Shown here in pieces: positions 1 through 6,342 of a DNA stretch of 7,578 nt. Both the position numbers and the translations under genes were made by a program. Source of the DNA: Bacillota bacterium (GTDB lineage Bacteria > Bacillota > Clostridia > Tissierellales > Peptoniphilaceae); the NCBI GenBank assembly GCA_023442495.1, contig JAEZZB010000114.1, positions 1-7,578 of the forward strand, read 5' to 3'. Each line of letters opens with the position of its first letter. Position 1 is the first letter of the stretch. Below the pieces are notes generated by a model, which was not told the origin of the DNA, searched no databases, and worked only from the letters and a program-made list of their open reading frames with translations.

Positions 1-21
1 GGAAAATAATAATCTAAATAA

Positions 22-50
22 TTGAATTATCCATTTATACTTCTTATAAT
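22..50 (+). promoter_or_regulatory. Sigma-A-type promoter for trmL-trxB
   Basis: A -35 box TTGAAT (22-27, 4 of 6 consensus bases) and a perfect -10 box TATAAT (45-50) are separated by exactly 17 bp. Transcription would start near position 57, giving a leader of about 33 nt before the trmL start. Because the DNA is AT-rich, chance -10 matches are common. The perfect spacing and the position just upstream of the first gene make this one credible. No operator-like dyad is visible around it. Confidence 0.7.
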
Positions 51-89
51 ATTAAAGTATTTATAACAATCAAATTAAAGGAGATTTAA

Positions 90-554
90 ATGCTTAATAT
101 AGTTTTATTTGAACCGGAAATTGCTGAAAACACAGCAAATATTGGTCGTACATGTTATTTGACCAATACTAGATTACATTTAATTAGACCATTTGGATTT
201 GTATTAGATAATAAAAAAATGAGAAGAGTCGGTTTAGATTATTGGGAAAATGTGGATTTAGTTATTCATAATAGTTTTGAAGATTTTATGGAATATGTAG
301 ATGATGCAAATGTATATTTAGCGACTACACATGCAGATAAATTTTATACAAGTGTTAAATATAAAGACGGCGATTATATAATGTTTGGAAGCGAATCAAA
401 AGGCGTTTATGATTATATTCATGATGCTTTAAAAAATAATTGTATTAAAATTCCGATGAGAAAAGATAGTGATAGATCATTGAATTTGGCTAATACAGCA
501 AATATAGTATTATATGAGGCTTTAAGACAAATAGAATTTAAAGATATGAGGTAA
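90..554 (+). CDS. trmL: tRNA (cytidine/uridine(34)-2'-O)-methyltransferase, SPOUT family
   Basis: This 154-residue protein matches the single-domain SpoU/SPOUT methyltransferases of the TrmL (YibK/CspR) group in length and motifs. The family uses S-adenosylmethionine to methylate the 2'-OH of wobble nucleotide 34 in tRNA-Leu isoacceptors, acting as a cytosolic dimer. Visible motifs are NIGRT at residues 17-21 (motif 1), FGSESKG at 99-105 (motif 2) and the knot segment IPM...RSLNLANT at 121-136 followed by IVLYEALRQ (motif 3). The last two form the SAM-binding trefoil knot. The start is supported by AAAGGAG at 77-83, six bases before the ATG. The trxB start lies 2 bp after the stop, so the two are co-transcribed. 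Motif 2 has Ser101 and Ser103 where Arg/Pro/Lys and Thr are common in relatives. I read this as ordinary variation. The family call is secure, while the exact tRNA substrates are inferred. Confidence 0.92.
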   Translation: MLNIVLFEPEIAENTANIGRTCYLTNTRLHLIRPFGFVLDNKKMRRVGLDYWENVDLVIHNSFEDFMEYVDDANVYLATTHADKFYTSVKYKDGDYIMFGSESKGVYDYIHDALKNNCIKIPMRKDSDRSLNLANTANIVLYEALRQIEFKDMR

Positions 555-556
555 GA

Positions 557-1486
557 ATGAAAAAATATGATGTAATAATTATAGGAGCAGGTCCAGCAGG
601 TTTAACAGCAGCGATTTATGCATCAAGAGCTGGTCTTAATACAGCAATAATTGAAAAAGGTCAAATCGGCGGTCAAATAAGTTTAACACTTGAAGTAGAT
701 AATTATCCTGGTGTTATTAATGCGCAAGGTCCAAATTTGACTTTTGACATGCTTAATCAAGCTGAAAAATTTGGTGCAGTAATTATTTCTGATGAAATAT
801 TAGAGATAAAAGATGAGGGTAAAGTTAAGATAATAAAATCAAAAGACAATACTTACGAAACAAAGGCGATTATTTATGCTACTGGTGCAAAATCTAGAAG
901 ATTAAATATACCGGGTGAAGATGAATTTGTAGGTCGTGGAGTTGCATATTGTGCAACATGTGATGGTGCATTTTATATAGGAAGTGAAGTATATGAAGTC
1001 GGTGGTGGCGATGCAGCAGTTGAAGAAGCGATATTTTTAACTAGATTTGCTAAAAGAGTAATTATTCTTTATAGAGGTTCTGAACTTAAAGCTGCAAAAT
1101 CTATCCAAAAACACGCTATGGAAAATCCAAAGATAGAAATCAGATATCACAAGGAAGTTATCGAAGTTAAGGGAACTATGTTTATGGGAAGCATAGTTGT
1201 TAAGGATAATCAAACTGGCGAAGTTGAAGAATTAACCAATTTACCAGGCGATCCAGGAATTGGATTATTCATATTTGTTGGATATTTACCAAATACAAAA
1301 ATGGTTGAAGGCTTACTTGAACTTGATAGAGGATATGTAAAAGCTGGCGAAGACACATTGACAAATGTACCAGGAATATTTGTCGCAGGCGATGTTAGAA
1401 CAAAATCTGTAAGACAAATAGTTACAGCAACAAGTGACGGAGCAGTTGCTGCAATAGTTGCAGAAAAGTATATTGGTAATTTGTAA
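557..1486 (+). CDS. trxB: Thioredoxin reductase-like flavoprotein with altered NADPH motif
   Basis: This 309-residue protein has the layout of low-molecular-weight thioredoxin reductase, a cytosolic FAD enzyme that reduces thioredoxin. The FAD-binding GAGPAG is at residues 10-15. The redox-active disulfide CATC is at Cys132/Cys135, the dinucleotide-binding GGGDAA at 149-154, and a C-terminal FAD segment AGDVRTKSVRQ at 277-287. The body (VEEAIFLTRFAKRV, ELKAAKSIQ, and GIGLFIFVGY around 234-243) recalls the clostridial enzymes linked to glycine reductase, a comparison made from memory. The oddity is at 172-178: the usual HRRxxxR, which holds the 2'-phosphate of NADPH, reads YRGSELK. A glutamate (147) also sits in the strand before GGGDAA. 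NADPH specificity is therefore doubtful; NADH or another donor is possible. Start: GAGG at 548-551 lies inside the end of trmL, five bases before the ATG. No thioredoxin gene is in the window. The fold assignment is firm and the electron donor is open. Confidence 0.88.
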   Translation: MKKYDVIIIGAGPAGLTAAIYASRAGLNTAIIEKGQIGGQISLTLEVDNYPGVINAQGPNLTFDMLNQAEKFGAVIISDEILEIKDEGKVKIIKSKDNTYETKAIIYATGAKSRRLNIPGEDEFVGRGVAYCATCDGAFYIGSEVYEVGGGDAAVEEAIFLTRFAKRVIILYRGSELKAAKSIQKHAMENPKIEIRYHKEVIEVKGTMFMGSIVVKDNQTGEVEELTNLPGDPGIGLFIFVGYLPNTKMVEGLLELDRGYVKAGEDTLTNVPGIFVAGDVRTKSVRQIVTATSDGAVAAIVAEKYIGNL

Positions 1487-1518
1487 AATTTATAAAATAA
1501 ACTAAATAGTATGAATAG

Positions 1519-1570
1519 ACAAGTTATATATGGGTATTAACTACAGTAGGATATAACTTGTTTTTATATT
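1519..1570 (+). terminator. Intrinsic terminator after trxB
   Basis: An 11-bp perfect stem pairs ACAAGTTATAT (1519-1529) with ATATAACTTGT (1551-1561) around a 21-nt loop, followed by a T-rich tract (TTTTTATATTTT, 1561-1572). It begins 32 bp after the trxB stop and ahead of a strong separate promoter, as expected for the end of the trmL-trxB unit. The stem is AT-rich and the loop is long, so termination may be incomplete. I found no T-box, riboswitch or strong second hairpin in the loop. Confidence 0.7.
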
Positions 1571-1606
1571 TTAAAAATCTATGATATATGATAAAATATA
1601 TATGTA

Positions 1607-1632
1607 ATAAAAATTTCACAATAAATTTTTAT
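1607..1632. repeat. AT-only inverted repeat containing a TTCACAA half-site
   Basis: ATAAAAATTT (1607-1616) and AAATTTTTAT (1623-1632) are perfect reverse complements around a 6-base CACAAT loop. The right part of the left arm plus the loop spells TTCACAA (1615-1621). This equals one half of the Firmicute Rex consensus TTGTGAA-W4-TTCACAA and is preceded by four A/T bases. The left half (GTAATAA, 1604-1610) matches only 3 of 7. Such AT repeats occur by chance in this composition, so a regulatory role is speculative. Confidence 0.35.
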
Positions 1633-1644
1633 GTATAATATATT

Positions 1645-1672
1645 GTAAAATAGTCATTTTGCGTTATTTTGC
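1645..1672. repeat. Phased ATTTTGC direct repeat with inverted copy upstream of gap
   Basis: ATTTTGC occurs at 1656-1662 and again at 1666-1672, ten bases apart, that is, one helical turn. An imperfect inverted copy, GTAAAAT (1645-1651, 6 of 7 matching the reverse complement), precedes them with a 4-base spacer. The block ends 25 bp upstream of the gap -35 box, a position typical for an activator or a remote operator. I do not recognise the motif as belonging to a known regulator. Confidence 0.35.
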
Positions 1673-1697
1673 ATAGATATTATCCTTTTTGTCATTA

Positions 1698-1726
1698 TTG
1701 AGTAATTTTTGAAATTAAGTTATAAT
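1698..1726 (+). promoter_or_regulatory. Sigma-A-type promoter of the gap-eno glycolytic operon
   Basis: TTGAGT (1698-1703) and a perfect TATAAT (1721-1726) are spaced by 17 bp, placing the transcription start near 1733 and giving a leader of roughly 38 nt. It is the best promoter-like sequence in the trxB-gap gap and lies directly ahead of a consensus AGGAGG ribosome binding site (1760-1765). The next genes have no comparable promoter, so it probably serves the whole gap-pgk-tpiA-gpmI-eno unit. Confidence 0.75.
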
Positions 1727-1739
1727 AATGATATCAATA

Positions 1740-1752
1740 GGGACTTGGTCTC
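1740..1752 (+). promoter_or_regulatory. GGGAC/GTCTC dyad in the gap leader, possible operator or 5' hairpin
   Basis: GGGAC (1740-1744), a TTG loop, and GTCTC (1748-1752) can form a 5-bp RNA stem with one G-U pair. It starts a few bases after the predicted transcription start and ends 7 bases before AGGAGG. The GGGAC element and its location recall the half-sites of the Bacillus CggR operator (CGGGAC-N6-TGTC, found between promoter and coding region), but spacing and second half do not match. It could instead be a 5' stability hairpin. Confidence 0.3.
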
Positions 1753-1770
1753 AAATTTTAGGAGGAATTA

Positions 1771-2769
1771 ATGAAAGTTGCAATCAGTGGATTTGGTAGA
1801 ATCGGTAGAGATGTTGCAAGAATTATTTTAGAACAAGATAGAGAAGGACTAGATCTTGTAGCAATCAATGATACAGGTGTTAAAGAAACTTCTGCTAGAT
1901 TATTCAAATATGATTCTTTATACGGAAAATTCTCTAAAGACATAGAAGTGACAGATGAAGGAGTGAAATTCGGAGATAAGGAAGTGAAATTTGTTTCTGA
2001 AAGAGACCCTGAAAAATTACCATGGAGAGAATTAGGTGTTGAATTAGTTATTGATTCAACTGGTGCATTCAATAGTAAAGAAGGTGGGGAAAAACACTTA
2101 AAAGCGGGTGCTAAAAAAGTATTATTCACTGCTCCTGCTAAAGATGTTGACAAGACATTTGTAATTGGTGTAAATGATAAGGACTATGATCCAGAAAATC
2201 ATAATATTATTTCTAATGCATCATGTACTACAAACTGTTTAGCTCCTGTAGTAAAAGTACTACTTGAAGAATTTGGTATTGAAAAAGGTTTAATGACTAC
2301 AATTCACGCATATACTTCTGATCAAAATATACATGATAATAAACACAAAGATCCTAGAAGAGCTAGAGCAGCAGCATTAAATATGGTACCTACAACAACA
2401 GGTGCAGCTAAAGCAGTTTCTTTAGTTTTACCAGCAGTTGAAGGAAAATTAACAGGATTTGCTGTTCGTGTACCAACCCCTACTGTATCTTTAGTTGACT
2501 TAACTGTACAACTATCTAAAGAAGCATCCAAAGATGAAATCAACGAAGCTTTCAAGAAGAGAGCTGAAAGTGATATGAAGGGTATCTTAGGCTATGCAGA
2601 AGATGAATTAGTATCTATTGACTTCCAAGGCGATACAAGATCATCTATTTTCGACCCTTACTTAACTTACACAATGGGAGACTTAGTAAAAGTTGTATCA
2701 TGGTATGATAATGAATGGGGTTATTCAACAAGAGTTGTTGATTTAGCTCAAATAGTAGCATCTAAATAA
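1771..2769 (+). CDS. gap: Glyceraldehyde-3-phosphate dehydrogenase, NAD-type, class I
   Basis: This 332-residue cytosolic enzyme oxidises and phosphorylates glyceraldehyde-3-phosphate to 1,3-bisphosphoglycerate with reduction of NAD+, and works as a tetramer. The N-terminal Rossmann motif GFGRIG is at residues 7-12 and Asp34 (AIND) ends the second strand. That acidic residue binds the adenosine ribose and indicates NAD rather than NADP. The active-site signature SNASCTTNC places the catalytic cysteine at 152, with the partner His179 in [15 protein letters not shown] and the C-terminal WYDNEWGYS are also present. The length is normal. AGGAGG at 1760-1765 lies five bases before the ATG. It is the first gene of the glycolytic operon, with a dedicated promoter about 70 bp upstream. 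Codon choice is more biased than in trmL and trxB, as expected of a highly expressed gene. No cggR or second gap gene is adjacent. Confidence 0.98.
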   Translation: MKVAISGFGRIGRDVARIILEQDREGLDLVAINDTGVKETSARLFKYDSLYGKFSKDIEVTDEGVKFGDKEVKFVSERDPEKLPWRELGVELVIDSTGAFNSKEGGEKHLKAGAKKVLFTAPAKDVDKTFVIGVNDKDYDPENHNIISNASCTTNCLAPVVKVLLEEFGIEKGLMTTIHAYTSDQNIHDNKHKDPRRARAAALNMVPTTTGAAKAVSLVLPAVEGKLTGFAVRVPTPTVSLVDLTVQLSKEASKDEINEAFKKRAESDMKGILGYAEDELVSIDFQGDTRSSIFDPYLTYTMGDLVKVVSWYDNEWGYSTRVVDLAQIVASK

Positions 2770-2777
2770 TTTTTTTA

Positions 2778-2801
2778 TAGCTCAGTTTAAGGACTGGGCT
2801 A
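2778..2801 (+). other. Intercistronic hairpin between gap and pgk, not a canonical terminator
   Basis: TAGCTCAGT (2778-2786) pairs with ACTGGGCTA (2793-2801) in a 9-bp stem with one G-U pair and a 6-base loop. The T-run (2771-2776) lies before the stem, and what follows is AATTTACATGGAGG, so the structure lacks the 3' U-tract of an intrinsic terminator on this strand. On the other strand the run would be A, so it is no terminator there either. Its place right after the gap stop codon, in the only sizeable gap of the operon, suggests an mRNA 3'-end stabiliser or processing site that lets gap transcript outlast the rest. That role is inferred. Confidence 0.6.
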
Positions 2802-2818
2802 ATTTACATGGAGGATAT

Positions 2819-4006
2819 ATGAAAAAAACACTTAAAGACCTTAATGTTCAAGGCAAAAAAGTATTGGTAAGAGTGGACTTCAATGTACCATTTTCTAAAG
2901 AGGATTCATCAGTAATTACAGATGATTCAAGAATTGTTGCAGCATTACCAACAATTAAATATCTATTGGACAACAATGCTAAAGTTATTTTGATGAGCCA
3001 TTTAGGAAGACCTAAAGGAGAACCAAAACCAGAATTCTCATTAGCACCAGTAGCTAAAAGATTAGAAGAATTACTTGAAAAACCAGTTAAATTCTTAGAT
3101 TCTGATGTAGTAGTTGATGATAAAGTTAAAGAAGCTGTTAGCGAATTAAGAGAAGGCGAAGTTGCTTTATTACAAAATACTAGATATAGAAAAGAAGAAA
3201 CAAAGAATGATCCAGAATTTTCTAAAGAATTAGCTTCTTTAGCTGAACTTTATGTAAATGATGCTTTTGGTACATCACATAGAGCACATGCTTCAAATGT
3301 TGGGGTTTCATCATTATTGCCATCAGCTTTAGGTTTCTTAGTTCAAAAAGAAGTTGAAATTATGGGTAAAGCAATTCAAGATCCAGAAAGACCATTTGTT
3401 GCTATTCTTGGTGGTGCAAAAGTTTCTGATAAGATTGGTGTAATCGAAAACTTATTAAATAAAGTAGATACAATCCTAATCGGTGGTGGTATGGCATACA
3501 CATTCTTAAAAGCTCAAGGCAAAGAAATTGGGAATTCATTATTAGAAGAAGATAAGATTAATTTGGCTAATGAATTATTAGATAAAGCAAAGGAAAAGGG
3601 TGTAGAGATATTATTACCTATCGATTTTGCAGTTACTAAAGAATTCAGTCCTGAAGCGAAAGCCGAATATCGTGACGAAATTCCAGCCGATTTAGAATCA
3701 TTAGATATTGGACCAAAGACAATGAAATTATTTGCCGACAAATTAAAAGACGCTAAAACCGTTGTATGGAATGGACCAATGGGTGTATTTGAATTTGAAG
3801 AATTTGCAAAAGGGACAAATTCAATTGCAGAAGCTATGACAAATACTGACGCTGTAACTATAGTAGGCGGTGGCGACTCAGCATTAGCTGTTGAAAAAGC
3901 AGGATTAAAAGATAAAATCACTCATGTATCTACAGGTGGTGGTGCAAGCTTAGAATTATTAGAAGGTAAAGTATTACCTGGTATTGATGCTGTTGAAGAT
4001 AAATAA
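2819..4006 (+). CDS. pgk: Phosphoglycerate kinase
   Basis: This 395-residue protein has the normal length of the monomeric cytosolic enzyme that transfers phosphate from 1,3-bisphosphoglycerate to ADP, the first ATP-yielding step of lower glycolysis. The N-terminal signature [11 protein letters not shown] is at residues 14-24 with substrate-contacting Asp20 and Asn22. Arg38 and SHLGRPKG (60-67) follow, then NTRYR (Arg122) and [10 protein letters not shown] (Arg155), completing the basic patch that binds the substrate. In the nucleotide-binding C-terminal lobe are GGAKVSDK (198-205), GGGDSA (350-355) and the STGGGAS loop (371-377). The start is supported by GGAGG at 2810-2814, four bases upstream. 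It lies 49 bp after gap, separated from it by a hairpin, and its stop codon is followed immediately by the tpiA ribosome binding site. Nothing unusual is seen in the protein. Confidence 0.98.
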   Translation: MKKTLKDLNVQGKKVLVRVDFNVPFSKEDSSVITDDSRIVAALPTIKYLLDNNAKVILMSHLGRPKGEPKPEFSLAPVAKRLEELLEKPVKFLDSDVVVDDKVKEAVSELREGEVALLQNTRYRKEETKNDPEFSKELASLAELYVNDAFGTSHRAHASNVGVSSLLPSALGFLVQKEVEIMGKAIQDPERPFVAILGGAKVSDKIGVIENLLNKVDTILIGGGMAYTFLKAQGKEIGNSLLEEDKINLANELLDKAKEKGVEILLPIDFAVTKEFSPEAKAEYRDEIPADLESLDIGPKTMKLFADKLKDAKTVVWNGPMGVFEFEEFAKGTNSIAEAMTNTDAVTIVGGGDSALAVEKAGLKDKITHVSTGGGASLELLEGKVLPGIDAVEDK

Positions 4007-4015
4007 GGAGACTAG

Positions 4016-4762
4016 ATGAGAAAACCAATCATTGCAGGAAATTGGAAAATGAACAAAACATATTCAGAAGCTAAAGTTCTTTTAGATGAAATCAAAAATC
4101 TTGAACTTTCTGAAAATGTTGAAGCAGTAGTTTGCCCTCCTTTTACAAATTTAGCGTTAGCTAAAGAAGTTTTAGAAGGTACAAATGTTAAAATTGGAGC
4201 ACAAAATGCATATGAAAAAGATTCAGGTGCATATACAGGTGAAGTATCTGTAGCTTTTCTCAAAGACTTAGGAGTTGATTATGTAATTTTAGGTCATTCT
4301 GAAAGAAGAGAATATTTCCACGAAACAGATGAAGATATCAATAGAAAAGTTAAATCAGTATTATCACATGAATTGTCTCCAATACTTTGTTGTGGTGAAA
4401 CTCTTGACGAAAGAGAAGCAGGCAAAGAAAAGGAAAAAGTTAAAACACAAATCGATGCAGATTTTGAAGGTTTAGAAGCAAAAGATTTTGAAAAAGTGGT
4501 AATTGCCTATGAACCAATTTGGGCAATTGGTACTGGAAAAACAGCTTCAGCAGAAGATGCAGAAGAAATGTGTGGATATATTAGGGAATTAATTAGAGAA
4601 AACTTTGGTAATGAAGCAGCTGACAAAGTTCGTATACAATATGGTGGATCTGTTAAACCAAATAATGTAACAGAAATTATGTTAAAAGAAAATATTGATG
4701 GGGCATTAGTTGGTGGAGCAAGCTTAGAAGCCGAAAGTTTTTCACAATTAGTTAATTATTAA
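4016..4762 (+). CDS. tpiA: Triose-phosphate isomerase
   Basis: This 248-residue TIM-barrel enzyme interconverts dihydroxyacetone phosphate and glyceraldehyde-3-phosphate, feeding the gap reaction; the family is dimeric and cytosolic. The active-site residues are all present: Asn9 and Lys11 in GNWKMN, His94 in GHSERR, and the catalytic base Glu166 in YEPIWAIGTG. The mobile loop 6 reads canonically (AIGTGKTAS), and the phosphate-binding YGGSV and GALVGGASL segments are near the C-terminus. The ribosome binding site AAGGAG (4005-4010) overlaps the pgk stop codon and stands five bases before the ATG, so translation is probably coupled to pgk. The reading frame is intact and of normal family length. 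Its position between pgk and gpmI is the common Firmicute order. Confidence 0.98.
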   Translation: MRKPIIAGNWKMNKTYSEAKVLLDEIKNLELSENVEAVVCPPFTNLALAKEVLEGTNVKIGAQNAYEKDSGAYTGEVSVAFLKDLGVDYVILGHSERREYFHETDEDINRKVKSVLSHELSPILCCGETLDEREAGKEKEKVKTQIDADFEGLEAKDFEKVVIAYEPIWAIGTGKTASAEDAEEMCGYIRELIRENFGNEAADKVRIQYGGSVKPNNVTEIMLKENIDGALVGGASLEAESFSQLVNY

Positions 4763-4770
4763 AAATGTAT

Positions 4771-4785
4771 AAGGAAGTTAATATG
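4771..4785 (+). promoter_or_regulatory. Ribosome binding site that decides the gpmI start
   Basis: AAGGA(AG) at 4771-4777 lies five bases before the ATG at 4783. The upstream in-frame ATG at 4765 has only an A/T stretch from the end of tpiA in front of it and would add six residues (MYKEVN) encoded by the ribosome binding site itself. Starting at 4783, the protein begins MEKKVMLVIMDGWG, matching the usual family N-terminus just before the metal-binding aspartate. Confidence 0.85.
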
Positions 4786-6342
4786 GAAAAGAAAGTAATG
4801 CTAGTCATCATGGATGGTTGGGGTTATGGTAAAGATTATCCAGGTAATGCTGTAATGCTTGCAAATACTCCTGTTTTTGATGAAAACATTAAAAAATATC
4901 CAAATACATCAATTAAAGCTAGTGGTTTGGATGTAGGTCTACCTGATGGGCAAATGGGTAACTCAGAAGTTGGTCATATGAATATTGGTGCTGGTAGAAT
5001 TATTTATCAGGATTTAACACAAATTACTAAAGATATCGAAGATGAAATTTTCTTTGAAAACGAACATTTAGTTAAAGCGGTTAAATTAGCTAAAGAAAAT
5101 AAAAAAGCACTTCATTTAATGGGGCTTGCTTCTTATGGCGGTGTCCATTCACATTTAACTCATCTATTTGCACTTCTTGAACTTGCAAAAAAATATGAAT
5201 TAAAAGAGGTTTATGTACATGCAATATTAGATGGTAGAGATGTATCTCCGACATCAGGTGTTCATGATATCAAAGATTTATTAGATAAAATGGATGAAAT
5301 TGGATATGGAAAACTTGCAACAGTAGTTGGTAGATATTATGCAATGGACAGAGATAAGAGATGGGAAAGAATCAATAAAGCTTATGAAGCTTTTACGCTC
5401 GGTAAAGGCAAAAAGGTTCATGATATCTTAGCATCTATTCAAGAAGAATATGATAAATCAACTCCTGAAGCCAATACTACAGATGAATTTATGACACCAA
5501 CAGTAATTGTTGATGAAAATAATGAAGCTGTAGCTAAAGTAAATGATGGTGATAGCATAATATTCTTTAACTTCAGACCAGATAGAGCAAGACAAATTAC
5601 TAGAGCATTTATGGATGAAGATTTCGAAGGAGAAGAAAGAGAGAAAAGGGTTCATGTAAATTATGTTTGTATGACAACTTATGATAAGACAATTAAAAAT
5701 GTCGATATTGCTTATCCACCAAAAGTTATAAATAATACTTTCGGTGAAGTAGTTGCTGCAAATGGACTTCGTCAACTAAGAATGGCTGAAACTGAAAAAT
5801 ATGCTCACGTTACTTTCTTCTTCAATGGTGGTGTTGAACCTCCAGTCGAAGGAGAAGAAAGAATTCTTGTAGCTTCTCCAAAAGTAGCAACATATGATTT
5901 AAAACCTGAAATGTCAGCTTATGAATTAAAAGATAAAGCAATTGAAAGAATGAAAACTGAAGAACCAAAGGCAATTATTCTAAATTTTGCTAATCCAGAT
6001 ATGGTAGGACATACAGGTGTAATTCCAGCAGTTGTAAAATCTGTGGAAACAGTAGATGAATGTGTTGGAGAATTAATTAAAGTTGGTCTAGATCATGGAT
6101 ATGAATTTTTAATCACTGCAGATCATGGAAATGCTGAACAAGAAATAGATTTTGAAACTGGTAAACCTTATACTGCACATACAACTAATATAGTTCCATT
6201 AATTTATGTTGCAAAAAATACGGAAGGTGTTACACTAAAAGAAGGTGGTAGATTAGCAGATTTAGCACCTACAATGTTAGATATTCTAAATATAGAAAAA
6301 CCTGCAGAAATGACAGGCGAATCATTAATTAAAAGGGGGTAG
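4783..6342 (+). CDS. gpmI: 2,3-bisphosphoglycerate-independent phosphoglycerate mutase
   Basis: This 519-residue monomeric enzyme of the alkaline phosphatase superfamily converts 3-phosphoglycerate to 2-phosphoglycerate, using two metal ions (usually Mn2+) and a phosphoserine intermediate. Metal ligand Asp11 is in MDGWG and the catalytic Ser61 in GNSEVGH. His122 (GVHSH) and the DGRD segment lie in the transferase domain, and NFRPDRARQ carries substrate-binding arginines. Remaining metal ligands are Asp406 and His410 (NPDMVGH), Asp447 and His448 (ADHGN), and His466 (AHTTN). Length is slightly above the usual 510-515. I place the start at 4783 rather than the upstream in-frame ATG at 4765, because AAGGAAG is spaced correctly for the former. 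It begins 20 bp after tpiA, and its stop codon overlaps the eno ribosome binding site. The cofactor-independent type is usual in clostridia and bacilli. Confidence 0.97.
   Translation: MEKKVMLVIMDGWGYGKDYPGNAVMLANTPVFDENIKKYPNTSIKASGLDVGLPDGQMGNSEVGHMNIGAGRIIYQDLTQITKDIEDEIFFENEHLVKAVKLAKENKKALHLMGLASYGGVHSHLTHLFALLELAKKYELKEVYVHAILDGRDVSPTSGVHDIKDLLDKMDEIGYGKLATVVGRYYAMDRDKRWERINKAYEAFTLGKGKKVHDILASIQEEYDKSTPEANTTDEFMTPTVIVDENNEAVAKVNDGDSIIFFNFRPDRARQITRAFMDEDFEGEEREKRVHVNYVCMTTYDKTIKNVDIAYPPKVINNTFGEVVAANGLRQLRMAETEKYAHVTFFFNGGVEPPVEGEERILVASPKVATYDLKPEMSAYELKDKAIERMKTEEPKAIILNFANPDMVGHTGVIPAVVKSVETVDECVGELIKVGLDHGYEFLITADHGNAEQEIDFETGKPYTAHTTNIVPLIYVAKNTEGVTLKEGGRLADLAPTMLDILNIEKPAEMTGESLIKRG

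Larger units (their letters stand above)
1487..1770. other. AT-rich intergenic region between trxB and gap
   Basis: This 284-bp stretch has no credible gene on either strand. In order it contains the trxB terminator, a very AT-rich block (1561-1680 has 16 G+C in 120 bases), an AT inverted repeat (1607-1632), a phased direct repeat (1645-1672), the gap promoter (1698-1726) and a leader dyad (1740-1752). The composition would favour DNA bending and UP-element-like contacts with RNA polymerase, which is inference only. Confidence 0.8.

Noticed and set aside
557..1486. trxB product as a ferredoxin-linked thioredoxin reductase (FFTR)
   Set aside because: FFTR proteins as I recall them lack the GGGDxA motif and are shorter in this region. 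This protein keeps GGGDAAVEEA, so it sits nearer canonical TrxR with one altered motif.
1530..1550. Riboswitch or T-box in the loop of the trxB terminator or in the gap leader
   Set aside because: The loop is 21 nt and the gap leader only about 38 nt, and neither contains the T-box consensus or a recognisable aptamer.
1569..1639. Additional -10-like boxes (TAAAAT at 1592-1597, TATAAT at 1634-1639)
   Set aside because: No acceptable -35 box at 16-18 bp. In DNA with about 13% G+C such hexamers are expected by chance. The 1698-1726 pair is much better.
1758..2153. Open frames on the minus strand opposite gap, pgk, tpiA, gpmI and eno (for example 1758-2153, 3514-3921, 5458-5775, 6927-7178)
   Set aside because: All lie inside well-supported + strand genes. 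Their products are low-complexity, rich in Ser/Asn/Phe/Ile, without recognisable motifs, and consistent with antisense shadows of AT-rich codon use.
2777..2801. TAGCTCAG in the gap-pgk spacer looks like the D-arm of a tRNA
   Set aside because: There is no acceptor stem, anticodon arm or TPsiC arm around it, and the spacer is only 49 bp. The match is fully explained by the simple hairpin.
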